Below, in pieces: positions 21,490-34,325 of a DNA stretch of 64,000 nt. Made by a program: the position numbers and the translations under genes. The notes beneath the pieces are model-generated. The model was given only the letters and a program-made list of their open reading frames with translations. It did not search any database and was not told the origin of the DNA. The DNA is taken from contig OZ038466.1 in the NCBI GenBank assembly GCA_964036295.1, positions 24,294,597 through 24,358,596 of the forward strand. Direction: 5' to 3'. Source of the DNA: Plumapathes pennacea. Lineage: Eukaryota > Cnidaria > Anthozoa > Antipatharia > Myriopathidae. Position 1 is the stretch's first letter. Each line of letters opens with the position of its first letter.

Positions 21490-22131
21490 CAAAATATGAC
21501 GAATTTAGGACCGTTTCTAAGGCCTGTTTGATTCATTCCGTGATTCCAGGCAGTATATAACCTGACTCATTCCAGTTTTCAAAATATGACGAATTTAGGC
21601 CCGGTTCTATGGCCTGATAGATTAATTCTGTGATTTCGAGCAGTATATAACTTGACCCAATTCCAGTTTTCAAAATCTGATGAATTTAGGTCCGGTTCTA
21701 TGGCCTGATAGATCCATTCTGTGATTTTGAGCAGTATATAACCTGACCCATTCCAGTTTTCAAAATATGACGAATTTAGGCCCGGTTCTATGGCCTGGTC
21801 GATCAATTCCGTGATTTCGAGCAGTATATAACCTGACTCATTCCAGTTTTCAAAATCTGATGAATTAGGCCCGGTTCTATGGCCTGATTGCTTCATTCCG
21901 TGATTTCAGGCAGTATACAGCCTGACCCATTCCAGTTTTCAAAATCAGCTGACGAATTAGGTCCGGTTTTATGACCTGATTGATTCATTCCGTGATTTCA
22001 GGCGGTATATAACCTGACTCATTCCTGTTTACAAAATATGACGAATGTAGGCCCGGCCTGTGGCCTGATCGATCCATTCCGTGATTTCAAGCAGTGTATA
22101 ACCTGAGTGAGCCATTCCGTTCCTATTTTCG
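21490..22131 (+). repeat. ~90 bp minisatellite, about 7 units
   Basis: Tandem units each containing AAAATATGACGAATTTAGG, then CCGGTTCTATGGCCTG, then ATTCCGTGATTTC and GCAGTATATAACCTGA. Units differ by scattered substitutions and small indels, and the last is the most degenerate. An open frame runs through part of it on the minus strand as a by-product of the unit length; I do not regard it as coding. Confidence 0.85.
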
Positions 22132-23271
22132 AAATGTATGTATATATAGTCTCTTGCATGGTTTTTAGGGTAGTCTATGACTTGAATAAGGTTACTAGAG
22201 AAAACGTTGAGACATGCTGAAGCGATGACTGCGATGAAAACACGCACACACATGCCTCTGGTGGTCATACATCTTTATTACTCCGCTACTTGATACAGCA
22301 AAATCGACAGACGTCACCAGTCAAGTCACTCCGATTTCATTTCGTCTGAATGGCCAATATATAACCTGAGCCAGCGGTTGATTTCGTCAGTATAAAACCT
22401 GGTGATTTCGTGCAAACCGGGTGCACCGTGACAACAAATAATCAGTCTGCTCGTAGCTCCGCAAATGGTTCATTGAGATTGTTCACGTCACTCTGACTGA
22501 AGTTTGCTGTGCCTTCTACGTTCCTCTAAGTGTTTAGCACGTAGCGCAAGATGTGAACCAATTCTCAGAATACGGTGCTTGAGTCGCCGTTCGTGATGCC
22601 ACAAACCAAGTCAAGAAATCTTCATCTCCAACCGTTTTCTCGGCTTGCAAATTAGTTTACGCGGTGGTATATTTTTCTTGCATATTCTTGTTCTACCGGT
22701 TTGCTTCAGCCAAACGTAGCCGAGATATTCACTGAAAGCAAAGAACTGCACGACCTCGTGATTCATGTGTTCAATCTGCAGGTCCGTAATCGAGCACACG
22801 GGCGTTACAGGAAAATAATGAGCGGCAAATACACAAATCAGAGCGCGCGATTTCACCGGAAGTAGCTCCAGCCATATAATAAAACTGGTTAAAAGCTAAA
22901 AAGTTGTATCGAATATAATGGTTGGCGTTTTTTTGTCATATAAACTCTGTACAGTGTAAATGTTTTCTTCGGTTACAACTAAAGATTGTAGTTTTAGCCA
23001 AACAAATTAATGGATATACTTGCAAGTCACGTGATGTCTGTACTTATTGTGAAGAATACGCCACTTTCACACGCATGCGCGCAGTTGAGAAGATTGAGAT
23101 ATTGCTGACCACTTAACGCTCAAACGTGGCGAGCAGAGTGCAGCCGATCTTTCCACAAGTTATTACGCAGAAACAAAACCAAATAAGAATATTAGCTACA
23201 GGCGCATGATTGCGAAAGTAGTTACTAGACCCGGCATACGCTACTCGCAAGCTGGGTCTTGCGAAATTGTT
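22132..23271. other. Intergenic, no gene seen
   Basis: No supported gene. Two short repeats of the phrase TATATAACCTGA...GATTTCGT near 22360-22410 look like dispersed relatives of the adjacent minisatellite. The minus frame at 22611-22856 has no recognisable domain. Confidence 0.35.
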
Positions 23272-23338
23272 GAAGTTAAGCCCGGTCGGGCGAAGTTAGT
23301 ACTTCGATTGGTGCCCACTCTATGGTTTCCCAGTGTCG
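23272..23338 (+). repeat. 5S rRNA-derived fragment
   Basis: GAAGTTAAGCCCGGTCGGGC, then GTTAGTACTTCGATTGGTG and a terminal GGTTTCCCAGTGTCG, follow the order of the 3' half of 5S rRNA. It is truncated and ends 40 bp before the stop codon of the neighbouring receptor, so it probably lies in or near that gene's 3' UTR (antisense to it). Confidence 0.55.
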
Positions 23339-23377
23339 TGTGCGCAACAGACCTCACAGTCATTAAGTCCTGTGCCC

Positions 23378-24385
23378 TTATACACTCGATGCTATTTCTG
23401 TGACAGCTTGACAACGTACTGCCTCCTCGGATTTGCAACACTGCGTGGTACAGTCGATCGACTGCACCCGTGCTTGACATGTGAAGATCTTCTTGAAAGC
23501 GCGCTTGAACTGAGGGTTCATGAAACCATAAATAACAGGATTCAGAGTTGAAGTGAGGAAGACGAGATACGTGGAGAGCATAAGCAACCCATCGATGCCT
23601 GATACGCCAGAAGAGAGTAGAAAATACGCAGTCATACTCGGCGACCAACAGAGCACGAAGACGCCGCCAATAGCAAGCGCCGTATGGATGAGACGATCCT
23701 CCGCATCGTGTGCGCTTTGGCAAGCGGCTCGATTGCGACGGGAACAAATCTGCATCCTGTTTTGTCTGACGGTGCGGTAGATGTAATAGTAGCAAATGCA
23801 TATTATGTAAGGCGACGGTTGACAGAGGACCATAAAGGAAATGTAGCTGATGTTGCTGTAATCCATCTCTAACACGCACATGGCAGAGTGTGGGTAAAAC
23901 TTGAAATTGCCCCAACCATAAAGTGGAGGAGTACAGAACATAAGGGGAACAATCCAAGTCAGGGCTGCAAGGATTCTAGTGTTTTTGCGCTTCCCAAAAA
24001 CCTTAGAGTACATCTGTGTCTTGACCACCTTAAAATACCGTACAACCGCGATGACCAGCAGTGTGTTAAGAGAAGCATTTGACAGAGCGTAGTAAAGGTA
24101 TGCGGCGAGGTTGCACACCGTCCGGCCGAAAATCCACCTTCCATAAAACAAGCTTGCGATCCACAAAGGCATTAAGAGAACGGATTGGGCCAAGTCCACA
24201 AGGGCGAGGTTAGCTATGAATGCGTTGATGATAGTCTTGAGGTTGTGGTCTTTTTGTATCGCCAAAATTACCACAGAGTTTGTAATGATGGACGCAAGGG
24301 TTGCTACGCATGCAGCAAACAACTGCATGCCGACTTCAACATGACTTCGATCCAAAGGATCCCGAGCACTTGAGTTGTCATCCAT
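23378..24385 (-). CDS. Class A GPCR, diverged VRY member
   Basis: Single-exon, 335-residue receptor, clearly related to the cluster at 3.9-14.2 kb (shared DPLDRS-type N-terminus, YGRWIF, TPPLYGWG, NPVIYGFMNPQFKRAF). Landmarks: N4 glycosylation site, N36 in TM1, D64 in TM2, C91 at TM3, VRY (115-117) in place of DRY/NRY, CYYYIY in TM5, CWSP (246-249), NPVIY (282-286), and a Cys-rich tail (TCQ, DCTTQCC) suited to palmitoylation. TM1 has TN instead of GN. It is separated from the cluster by the 16-22 kb repeat block, which suggests the array was split by insertions. Ligand unknown. Confidence 0.9.
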   Translation of the reverse strand: MDDNSSARDPLDRSHVEVGMQLFAACVATLASIITNSVVILAIQKDHNLKTIINAFIANLALVDLAQSVLLMPLWIASLFYGRWIFGRTVCNLAAYLYYALSNASLNTLLVIAVVRYFKVVKTQMYSKVFGKRKNTRILAALTWIVPLMFCTPPLYGWGNFKFYPHSAMCVLEMDYSNISYISFMVLCQPSPYIICICYYYIYRTVRQNRMQICSRRNRAACQSAHDAEDRLIHTALAIGGVFVLCWSPSMTAYFLLSSGVSGIDGLLMLSTYLVFLTSTLNPVIYGFMNPQFKRAFKKIFTCQARVQSIDCTTQCCKSEEAVRCQAVTEIASSV

Positions 24386-27300
24386 ACGGCAAGGACACAG
24401 TTGGATAACGCCGCGTTCACTTTAGTCGAAGTCACTGTACATATAAAAATGATACGTGTTAAGGAAGGTCACTGGTGTGATATAACCATACTACTGTGGT
24501 TGGACCCCGTAAAACACGGTAAAGTTTTGTAGCCATGTACGGATGCAATTTCTAATTTGTTCTGACCTTTCGTATTTGGAAAACGTCAGGCTAACGGAAA
24601 ACTGGACTGACAACGCGTCAAGTACTATTCCTGCCCAATAGCCTGACATCGAATTGAAAAATGGACCGCATCTCAATTATTCAAAATGGCTTCAACTTTA
24701 TGGTGGACTTTCAGACCTATGCAAAGGCAGAAAAAGGAAGGGTGCTTTGTGCATAGGAGTAGAGTCGCCCAATGGGGGGCGAAATATCCCAGCGACAGAC
24801 TAATTGTTAATTAAATGCTGCGACTTTACAAATACAATATGCCTCGAACCTATAATTAATTGATTCTAATGTCGACTTTTCCATCAACTTTTATTTGCAA
24901 TGTCAGTTAGACGTTTGGATTGGATCTATTGTAATCTAGTACAGCCGGAGTCTCATCAATTGATTTGATTGTGAAGACTGAACTTGAAGTACGCGCACCT
25001 CTCACAAATATAGCTATGAAATCCTAACGGACTTTTTTTTTGTTACAAGCCGGACTAAGTGTACATCTATATGTATTTTATCTGTATTCTGTATACAATT
25101 ACAAATAGTCAAATAATATTTTATGGATTTCTTAGGTGTGTCCGGAAATTGGGTCCTGTACGGCGAATTTATCATAAAGAGTACTACACTCGAAGCAGCT
25201 GATTTGAAAACGATTAAGAATTCTTTTTTTTTACTGCGGCGTAGTAAACGTCTGCACCTTTGTTCGGCCTGGGCAATAAGTAGAAAAATGTAATGGTGTC
25301 CAGGGATCACTTATGGGCAGACTTTTTTTTTTTTTTTTTTTTTGAATTATTGCATTTATGCTTAAAAATTTTGACTTCAGTTTCGCGGATATCTCCGAGT
25401 TTATGAATGGTTCAAACGCATTGTAATAGGCAATGATTATGTCTTTGCCGTTCGTTAAAATTATCCAAATTTTACGAGGCAAAACGAAGAGTTCACCAGG
25501 GAAATACTATGCCTCCTAATTTCTCATCTTTGCATAAACTGATATTTGCCGTGCATTATTCAAAAGCCCTGAAGTAGTATTTTTTAATTAAACCGAATTT
25601 GGCAGATTTGTTGAAAGTATAAGTAAACTGATAAGGTCCAAACCGTAATATTGTTTGCCCAAATTAAAAACTTTAATTAAAAAGTGGAAATCGGTGATTG
25701 CCGCTTTTTCGTTATTAGAAAGAGATTGGCAGATTGTGTGGTTGTTAGTGGTCATAACAACCAGCGGCTGTTAACGTCTCAAAGCAAATGAGTTATTATT
25801 TGACCCACGAAATAAAACAACCAAGCATGTTGTTGTTGCGAATAAAAACAAATGCACACAACAAATCGACATAGGAAGAAATGGAGAAAGGCCTGAAACA
25901 TGAGCACGAACGATTCCATGTCTTACGTAACTAATTCACTACTATAGCTAAAGGCGCCAAAACCATGACTCCCGTTTAATGACAGCAGGCAAGGGAATTT
26001 TCGATTTGAATTGTGACACCTTTAGGTTACTTTTACGTTTAAAACATGCAGTTTAAGTTGAGTCAAAGTCTTCGGAATGTGCAAACTGATAAGTTTCCTG
26101 CTGGATTTGAGTTTGATCTCGCCTGGAATATACGGTGGTCAAATCCTAAGGTCTTAGCTGCTGTGAAGGTACTGCTCTTGTAAGACAACTTGATCTTTCG
26201 CTATATTCTAGAATCGGCAACGTTTACTGCACTGGATCTCTTTGTAGCTGTTGGAATCCAAGATTTGTGATCGTTTGTTTGCAGCACGAAACTTACCAAT
26301 AAAACCACGTTCAAACTGCAAGATTGCATATTTGCTATTTCTTTAAAGAAATACTGCAGTCACCCGTTCGAATTAGTACGAATCATCGCTGTGGAACCAA
26401 TGCGGTGTTTCTTTCACGCAAGCAGTCATTTTGGGCAAATATTCAAATATTTCATCGAAAAGCCAACTAACTCAAAAGGGGCAGTGCAAAAAAATAATAA
26501 TAATAATAAAAGAAAAAGAAAAGAAAAAGAAAAAGAAGTTTAATGTGCTCAGTCAACACCGCCATGCACTGATTAAAGTACAAACTTTACCCGCTGGTCG
26601 CCCCAAATGAGTACATATGTCGTGTTTACATACCTGATTTTCGGAATCTGCAAAAAATCAAAGAGTAAACTTTTGAACACAAAGTTCACACGTCTACTAT
26701 CCTGATATCACTCCGTTCTTTTGTTTTTCATTCTTTTCTTCCGACCGGCGATGTGAGATTGTGGTTTTGAATGGGATATTATGGTACGGATTTTCTATTT
26801 TGAGTCTTTCGTGGCTATCACAGGCAAGATGTAAAATGGGGTTATGCATATATGAAGCAAGCCTGGTGTTATAACTGAGTGATTCAAAATTTGACACATA
26901 ACTCCCTTTGATATGAAGTACTTTTGTAAATTGAAACCTACTTTTTAGAATAAATGAAAACGTACTCTGTTGACACTGAAGATAAACAGACGGAAGTATT
27001 TCCTCCTACGTGGTTGTATATTAATCCTGGCTATATTTCAGTTACCATACCTTTTTGAAGTAGAAAACGCCTTGATGCCTTGGAAAAACCAACTAGTTCA
27101 TAAATTTTGAACACCAGACATTTTATAAACCAAAGCCGTAACATCACATTCGAAATCTTCTCCTGCCTTATTCATGCCGCACTTTTGTTATAATCGATTT
27201 TAGAATCTCCGTATTTTCGAATAATTGACCAATGAATCCCAATTTTCTGATTGCAATGTAATGTAAATGATGATTTTAAGGATTCTACACAAACAGGTCG

Positions 27301-30300
27301 ACGCTGTTACTAAAACCTTTGTCTTTTTCACTCTGCGTTTTATACCGAGAAACAGTCAGTCAATAATACGGTGAACTTTGAAGGCTGCGAACTTTGCGTG
27401 CTGCTAATTTCATAGCAAATTCACTACTTTCAAAATGTTCCAATATGTTCATTTTCTTCTAATTCATGATTTTATGCAAATTACTCTTGTCTAGAATGTC
27501 CCATGGCGACTTTGGAAAGGAACAATATATAATTTATGAACCCACTGAATAGATAGTTAAGTACAGTAGTTCAGCAAAAAACGTTTCCATCAATCGGTGA
27601 ATTTTAAGATAACTGTGCACCAGGAACACTGTTAGCGGTTGTGTTTTTTTGTATGTGCACACTTGCTGAGAGGACTATGTTTTCTATATCTTCTATGTTT
27701 TCTTTAATTGATTTGAGTATTGTAGCAACGTGGCAATTCACAAAGAAGACTTGGCGAATGAAAATGTGGAAATGTGTGATTAGATCTGTGTTTCCCTTCA
27801 TTCTGTCCATTGCAATTACACAGTCACCAAGCTTTGACTTCAAAAACAAGGCGTAACTGCTACTAAAATGTAAACTTATTGAGAGCTTACATTTGATTGG
27901 TTACAATTTCAATCACATTTGACAGTTCAGAAATCGGAAGCTTTCCAGTTTGAGTCGATTGGCGGCCTTTTTGACTGCCCTGAAATTGAAACTCTTGTCT
28001 TGAAGCCATCTGAAGTCTCAGTCTAAGTAATTATAATCAGCTTGTTATCTGTTTTTAAATCTTGAAACATACGCGTGCTATTTGTTCGAGTGGTCACTTA
28101 CCAAGAGTTGAAGGCCCTAAGGTAGTTTGCAGTTTTCCTTTCGCATAGGATGAAATTAATCTAATTTTTTGTTCAAAGAAAGCTAGGACTTCCCCTTCAA
28201 TATCATCAAAGGTTTTTCATGTGTCTTGAGAGCAGCATGGTTCGGAGTCAGTTTATAGATTTGACGAAATGCGAAGTACAATACCAAATATGTAAATTTA
28301 CAATAACAACACACGTCTAACGTTATGTCCGAATGTCCGAACTAAAAGCTGAGCAGCATCATGGTTCTTCTCGAACGTGAATATTTCATGGTAGTGTTTA
28401 CTAATAGTTGGTCAGGCTGAAAGTCAGAACTGAATACACATTGGCCAGTTCAGTTCACATGCAAATTTCCCAAGTATCATAGTGGGCACACTTAGGAGGA
28501 GTGAAATAAAGCATCTGCAAGCTTGATACAATACGATTGTGTTAACGACTGGGCACACCGTATTTCTGACATTTGCTTCTGTGTTCCATTTCAATTATAT
28601 CCCACAAAAATGTCACGGGAAATGAAAGCAACATTAATTTTTATGAGTAGCATGTTAAAATATCACTGCAGAAGAAACTCGCTTTCAGCTTTATGAATGA
28701 TGATTCCCACCGAAAAAATATCATATCGATAATATCAGAGTCCGTGACGTCACAGTTGACAATAATATCTTCTCACGTTGCTCTAATAACTTATACTGTC
28801 AGTATTGTCTTTGTAGATGAACCATTTACACGGCTTCAGAAGACAGAGTAAACTATGCGTTACGTTCTTGGGGTAGTAGCTAAAGTGGAAATTGGCACAT
28901 AATAATTCCGCATACAAAAACTCTCTCATGAGAATATTTTAGAGTATTCACCAACTACGAAATGTTTACAAACTAGGCAGGTGATATTTACAAACCCTCT
29001 CATTTGAAGTAAACATTTGAAAGTCAGTCAAATGTGATGCGAGAACCTGGCGAAGTTGACCGGTAGTTGTTACAAGCTGGTGATGCATTTACAATTCCTC
29101 TGAAGAGAAGCGGGGAAACGTCAGCTAAATCATATGTGCATAAAATTAATTATATAGTCCCGATAGAAGGATTTGATTGGCCCGTGGATGGTCTATAATC
29201 TTGCTGATAATAACTTTTTCTCAATGGTTTTGAATTGATCGTTTTAATTTTTTGTTATAACCGATGAATTGTAACGCTCTTGTGACGGAGACGAAAGCGC
29301 TTCAAGTTAAAACTGTTTCATACGGGCGATGTGGCGATTTCGACGCTTTTCTCTTCCTTTACGTGACATCTTTCAATGTCGGTCATAAAAAATGCATCAC
29401 TTGAACGGCACTCTAGTCCACGTCCGCTTTCATCCTCGTTTATTATGCGAAGTTTTGTCCAGAACTGATATATATATATATATTGAATGTAGCAAAGGGA
29501 ATTCCTTGGTCGAACCGGACCCGCTATGCAAAGACTCAATAACCGTTCGTCAAAAAAAAACCCAAAGGTGATACCACATGGTTGAGCAGTGTTACATTAT
29601 TCATGAATGTAAGGTTAATCTGTTTTCATTTCCCGAAGACATGATACACTCAGCAATGAAGACAAGTGAACCCAGTCGAATTTTACTTGATTCTAAAACC
29701 CTTGGCCGCTACATTTTTGAGCAGACCTCTGGCTCCTGTAATAAAACCTTTTTCTAAAGGATATTTTTACACTGATATGAATATCTTCAGGTTTTTAATT
29801 AAAGTTGGGTGGGGAATGGGATGAAGGATTCAACGATGAAATCTGCCTAAAAGTCAGTTAGACTCGAAAGACGAAGCTTGGATTTTCTTTTTGAGTCATA
29901 ACCGACTGTTACAGACCATCTGCACTTATGCATTTCTTTGTCCATATATTAGATATTTAGTTAAAAATGCAAAGAAGACATGAACTCCAACACTGCTAAG
30001 GCTTTTTGGTCCTAATTCAAACTTTCAAGAGATAAAAGTAAGCTTTACTGTGAGGGAAAAACAAGTAATCACAATTCACAAGTAGGAGAAAGCGAGAGAT
30101 TTTACGAGTTATCCCTCCCATTAGAATTTATACTTAACACCTGACGCAATATGGGGAAAGGCAGCAAGAAATCTATCCGAACTTTATGTGACGATTCTTT
30201 AGACCACAACAATAGCGTTGTACCTTATTAGCCGTGTCTACAATTCGACTTTCTGATGCTTGCATTGTGTAATTTCGCCACCAGCCTTGAACGACCTTTG

Positions 30301-31677
30301 CCGGGCAACCAACTCAAAAATTAATTACTTCAGTTCTTTTTTTTTTTGAATACTAATATAGAAAATTTCATTAAATGCGTCTACAGCTTTCGCTGTAATT
30401 TGCTTTAAAATAATTTATGCATAATAATTTCCTAGTTATCAAACTGGCGGAGACGGGAAAAGAAACACACTGATATATCATATCTTTCCATATTATTCTT
30501 ATTGATTTTTATCATCAGCCATGGTTTGACACAAACATCTGCCTGCGCCTCTTTGAAAGCATAATTTAGCTCTGTCCTTCTTCTAAATTAATTTATGGGA
30601 CTGCAAGCAATTTCACTTCGTCACAAGACCATCGTTTCCGCTATACATCGGAACTGGCCGTTGTGTTTAGCACCCTTTAACTTTATATTAATAATGCGGA
30701 ACTGGCGAACATTTCGGCCATTAGCGGGCGGAAGAGGAAGAAACTCATTTGGTGCTCATCCTTGCTAAGATATACTCAGTTCTAGCTCGGTAACTGTGCA
30801 CCCGCAAACGTTAATGTGTTCAGTTCATTTCTTGCGAAGCGTATGCTGAATAGTGAGCGCGTGAAATGAGCGCGAAATCCATGTACCCAGATGAGTTAGT
30901 ATTACGTCATAAGTGGTAGTACTGAATAATAAGCCCCCACAAGCGCCAGAAGGTCTCTGTTTACGAAATCGAATGATGAACTGTGAAAGGGTTTTGAGTT
31001 ATGAAGCCGACGGCATTTTAGACAAAGGGAATATCCCATTATGTTCCTTACTATGAACTGGCGTGTTGCGCACGCTGCGCTGCGACTCTTTGCGAATCCC
31101 AATGATTAATTAGCTAAAAGTGCAACCAACACGGCACTCAAGGTCAAGTGTAAACAACTACAGTGCAGGATACCCAGTTTTTTTTTTTTTTTTTTTGTAG
31201 CTATGGCGGGTACGCGTAGGGAAGTAATAGAAACCTTTTACTGGACTAAACTGGTCGAGGGTTTCTTTAGTTTCCACTGTTCAACGATTAGTTCTTACTT
31301 CTTTAACGACAATAAAACAGACATCTGTGAATGTTAAATTTCAAAATCACTTGAGACTTTCCCATGAACGTTGATATCAGCTTCTATATAGGAAAAACTG
31401 ATTAAAATATCTAGGCGGATACGAAAGGGGAAAAATCATCTCTCCCTATGAGTTATTTCTTGACCGGGATTAACACAACGGCCACTGATAAATGGACAGA
31501 AATGTTAGGGTTAGGGTTAGGTATAATGTGAAAATTTTGTTTTCCTGGAAACTGCAAGCTTTGAGATTTCCGTAATCTCCACTGATCATAAGCAAGATAT
31601 ATATTTACATTTTAAGTCGCGCAGTAAAGTGTAATTAAAAACTTTGATGATAATTTTACTGGTATGAACGTTCACAT
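24386..31677. other. Long gene-free stretch
   Basis: About 7.3 kb of AT-rich DNA with homopolymer and TA runs (for example T tracts at 25323-25343 and 31178-31197, TA repeat near 29467). Short frames at 25014-25482, 26697-26897, 27604-27856, 29318-29539 and 30902-31102 show no domain, conserved motif or splice context. I cannot exclude small exons or non-coding RNAs. Confidence 0.4.
31505..31522 (+). repeat. Short TTAGGG run
   Basis: Nearly three units of the animal telomere repeat (GTTAGGGTTAGGGTTAGG). Too short to be more than suggestive. Confidence 0.5.
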
Positions 31678-33518
31678 TATGCTTAGTTACAAACAGTAAA
31701 TTGAACATTGTTTCCTCTTTCGTTCTCCTTTGGAAGGACTTACTCGGAGGCTTACTCGTTTGCTTTAACTCGGAGCACGATCTTTAGGACAACAACGCCA
31801 TGCTATAATTCCAAACTACACACACAAGGTGGCTGCATAGCTATTGGCTGATCAGGGCAGACAAGGCTTTGGCCCATTCCGTCCACTAAGCGGTCTATAT
31901 TTGAGTGCTGCTTGGTATACATTTTCTGAACATAGGGGGAAATGACAGCTTACCTCCACTGTCCGTACTAATCTGCTACTTACCTTAATCCACGTGAAGT
32001 GACTATGACTTGTTACTTTCCGATTTGCTTTTAGTTCCGATCTTTGTCGAAATTTACAATACCCTTATAACAATTTTATGAAACAGTTTTTTTTTTTAAT
32101 TTAACAAAAACAAATCCTCGTTGACAATCAAGTGGACTAGTACAAATTACTGCTTTCAGCAGGCGGAAAAGTCAGCTAACAAACACTTCTAATTAAAAAT
32201 TTTAATTAAATACGGGCAACTCGTTGTGTCAAGAAAACTAAATATAGCGTAGCAGAATATTTGATTTTAAAAGGAACTAGAGTTCTCGAAGTGCACTTAA
32301 ACTGATATGTGATAAATTAATTTGCTCCTTCAAGATGACTTTAATAGGGCAAGATTGTACTTCTTCACTGTCATGTCTAAACATGTCATGCATGCACCTT
32401 AGATACGATTTTTCCAGGGGATACACGACATGAAGGCAGCAGCAAACTAAAGATATTATACATTTAATCGTCGAATCAGGGGTGGGTTGCCCTGCGGCTC
32501 ATGGCTGCTTCCCGCTGCTTTTGTTGTCCACCTTCATATCGTGTGTCTGGTAATACTTATATATTTTTAAAGTGAAGATAAAAAGGATTAAATATTTTAA
32601 TATTTATGTTACAAAGCATTGTATATGAAAAGTAATATCTTCAACCCTTTCGTCAGCAAACGAGTTTTTGTCTCACCAAGAAAATCCCCTTCCTGACGTG
32701 TCAAATGAAACCTAAAGGTGTCATTCAGTTAAAAAAAAAAAGAAAAAAAATAAAAATAAAAAAAGGTGTCACCACTAAAGGTATACCTAGAGGTGTCACC
32801 ACTAAAATAAAAGCTCTCGCAACACGTAGTTGTTGAGCTAAGCTTAGGCTTTTCGTTTTTAATTTTTAAATTTACTTTGGAAAGAAACATAGTTGCAGTA
32901 AACTGGCTAAAGAGGTCTTCCCACGCAAACCTTTCATAAACTGCCCCTCCGTAGTGTGATTAACCATTACTGCCCCTCCCAAGATCAACTTCAATTTTCT
33001 CTTTCAGTTTCTCACCAAAGATAAAAACAGTTTGGAGAACTATGTTTCTAATAACTTAATCAGATGAAAACTTTTCACTCTCGATCCTTGCTACATAACC
33101 CATAAATCTTCTTTATAAAAGGTTTTTACTTTATAAATAATAAGAGAAACCTTGTAATCTACATTTGGTATACAATTTTTGCTTCCGATTAGATTTCTTG
33201 AGTGAATGATAATATTATTTTTAAAAAGCCAAGGTTTCGGGTTGTTTTCAGTGCAAAGTAAGATACTTCTAATAAATGAAACGGCCAAGAATAAAAACAA
33301 TATTTATATATGCAATCTTATTAATAATTTTTTAAAGGCGTAGTCTTCAAATTACCAAAACAATAAATTCGAGCTGTGGCGTGATACAAATCTCGTTTAT
33401 TGGAGACTGGAGACATAGCAGAAAACGAAGCAATCTTTTTTTTCATTTTCCAAGATTACAATTATTAATTGATTAAAGGAAGGTATAAAGTAGAACATGT
33501 CTGACCGTGTGCAAATAT
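31678..33518. repeat. Segmental duplication flank, copy 1
   Basis: Collinear with 45053-46881. The first ~1.2 kb is nearly identical (isolated substitutions only); identity falls toward the right end, with small indels. No gene is seen in it. Homology of the two units resumes at 34.3-35.5 kb versus 47.3-48.4 kb, so this is part of a larger duplicated unit that includes the big gene to its right. Confidence 0.8.
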
Positions 33519-33668
33519 CAGTCTGATTTTAGCATGAGCGCTGTATTCAAAATTTTCCCTCTGCACGCACGTGTCCACTCATATCTACAAAACCTATCAT
33601 CAAATTTAATGAGAAAAAAAATCAATTCCTTCAAGTGGTAAAAAAAATAGTAATTTTTCTAAAGTAAA

Positions 33669-33723
33669 ACCCGCTATCTCGAACTCTAAAGGGAAGCGAG
33701 AAATATACTTCGAGATAGCGGGG
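33669..33723. repeat. Small inverted repeat
   Basis: ACCCGCTATCTCGAA and TTCGAGATAGCGGGG form 15 bp arms around a 25 bp loop. They look like the joined ends of an internally deleted DNA transposon. Absent from the second duplicated unit. Confidence 0.5.
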
Positions 33724-34117
33724 CTCTACCAAATTTCTACCAAACAAGGAAAAGGTGCAGAAGATTGACTTTGTCAGTTAGCATTGCCGGCGGAACAGGG
33801 CTCTTCGCGACACAGCTGAGTCTCTTTCCAGTTTTCAAAGAATAGGAAACTATAGTTCGCTCTAAGCTATGCCGAATTCTGACTACATATTTGATAAGGA
33901 CTTGAGAAAGCAAAACAGATTAATATTAAGTGGCTTTTTCGCAAAATGCAGATGCTTATCTAAAGTGTGACTGGGATTGCACCTGAGATTAGTTAAGATT
34001 TGTGTTGCTTACCTTTAAAAAGTAATCTATTGAACTCCTCCTTTGATTGTTCAAAGCCTTTTATGATAAAAGGTCAGCTCTTGGATTAACTCAGGTCTGT
34101 CCTCGGCAGTGAGCCTA

Positions 34118-34325
34118 AAGCTGGTGTTACACTGGTCGATTTTCTACAAATTCACGCAACGGTGTTGCAAGTTTTTGAATCGCTTTCAAAAACTTGCAAC
34201 GCGTTGCAGCACTGCAAACATCGCGAAAAATCGTTGGCAAGGGGGTGTTACACCGGAACAATTTTTAGCGCAACATCGTATCGTTGCAAATCGTCGTTGC
34301 AAATCGACCAGTGTAACACCACCTT
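34118..34325. mobile_element. MITE (family shared with 47031-47252)
   Basis: Terminal repeats GCTGGTGTTACACTGGTCGA and its complement TCGACCAGTGTAACACCACC are flanked by TAA/TTA. The interior has GTTGCAA and TTTTTGAATCGC. It interrupts the sequence CTCGGCAGTGA...GGGAACGACAGG, which is uninterrupted in the other duplicated unit (near 47690-47710, inverted), so the insertion is younger than the duplication. Confidence 0.8.

Noticed and set aside
21579..21896. Repeat-containing 105-codon minus frame
   Set aside because: Produced by a ~90 bp minisatellite unit staying in frame; no start context or domain.
27604..27856. Overlapping frames of about 75-81 codons on both strands
   Set aside because: No recognisable domain, no splice context, AT-rich surroundings; likely chance.
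31505..31522. TTAGGG run as a sign of a chromosome end or fusion
   Set aside because: Fewer than three units in the middle of ordinary sequence; chance or repeat-derived.
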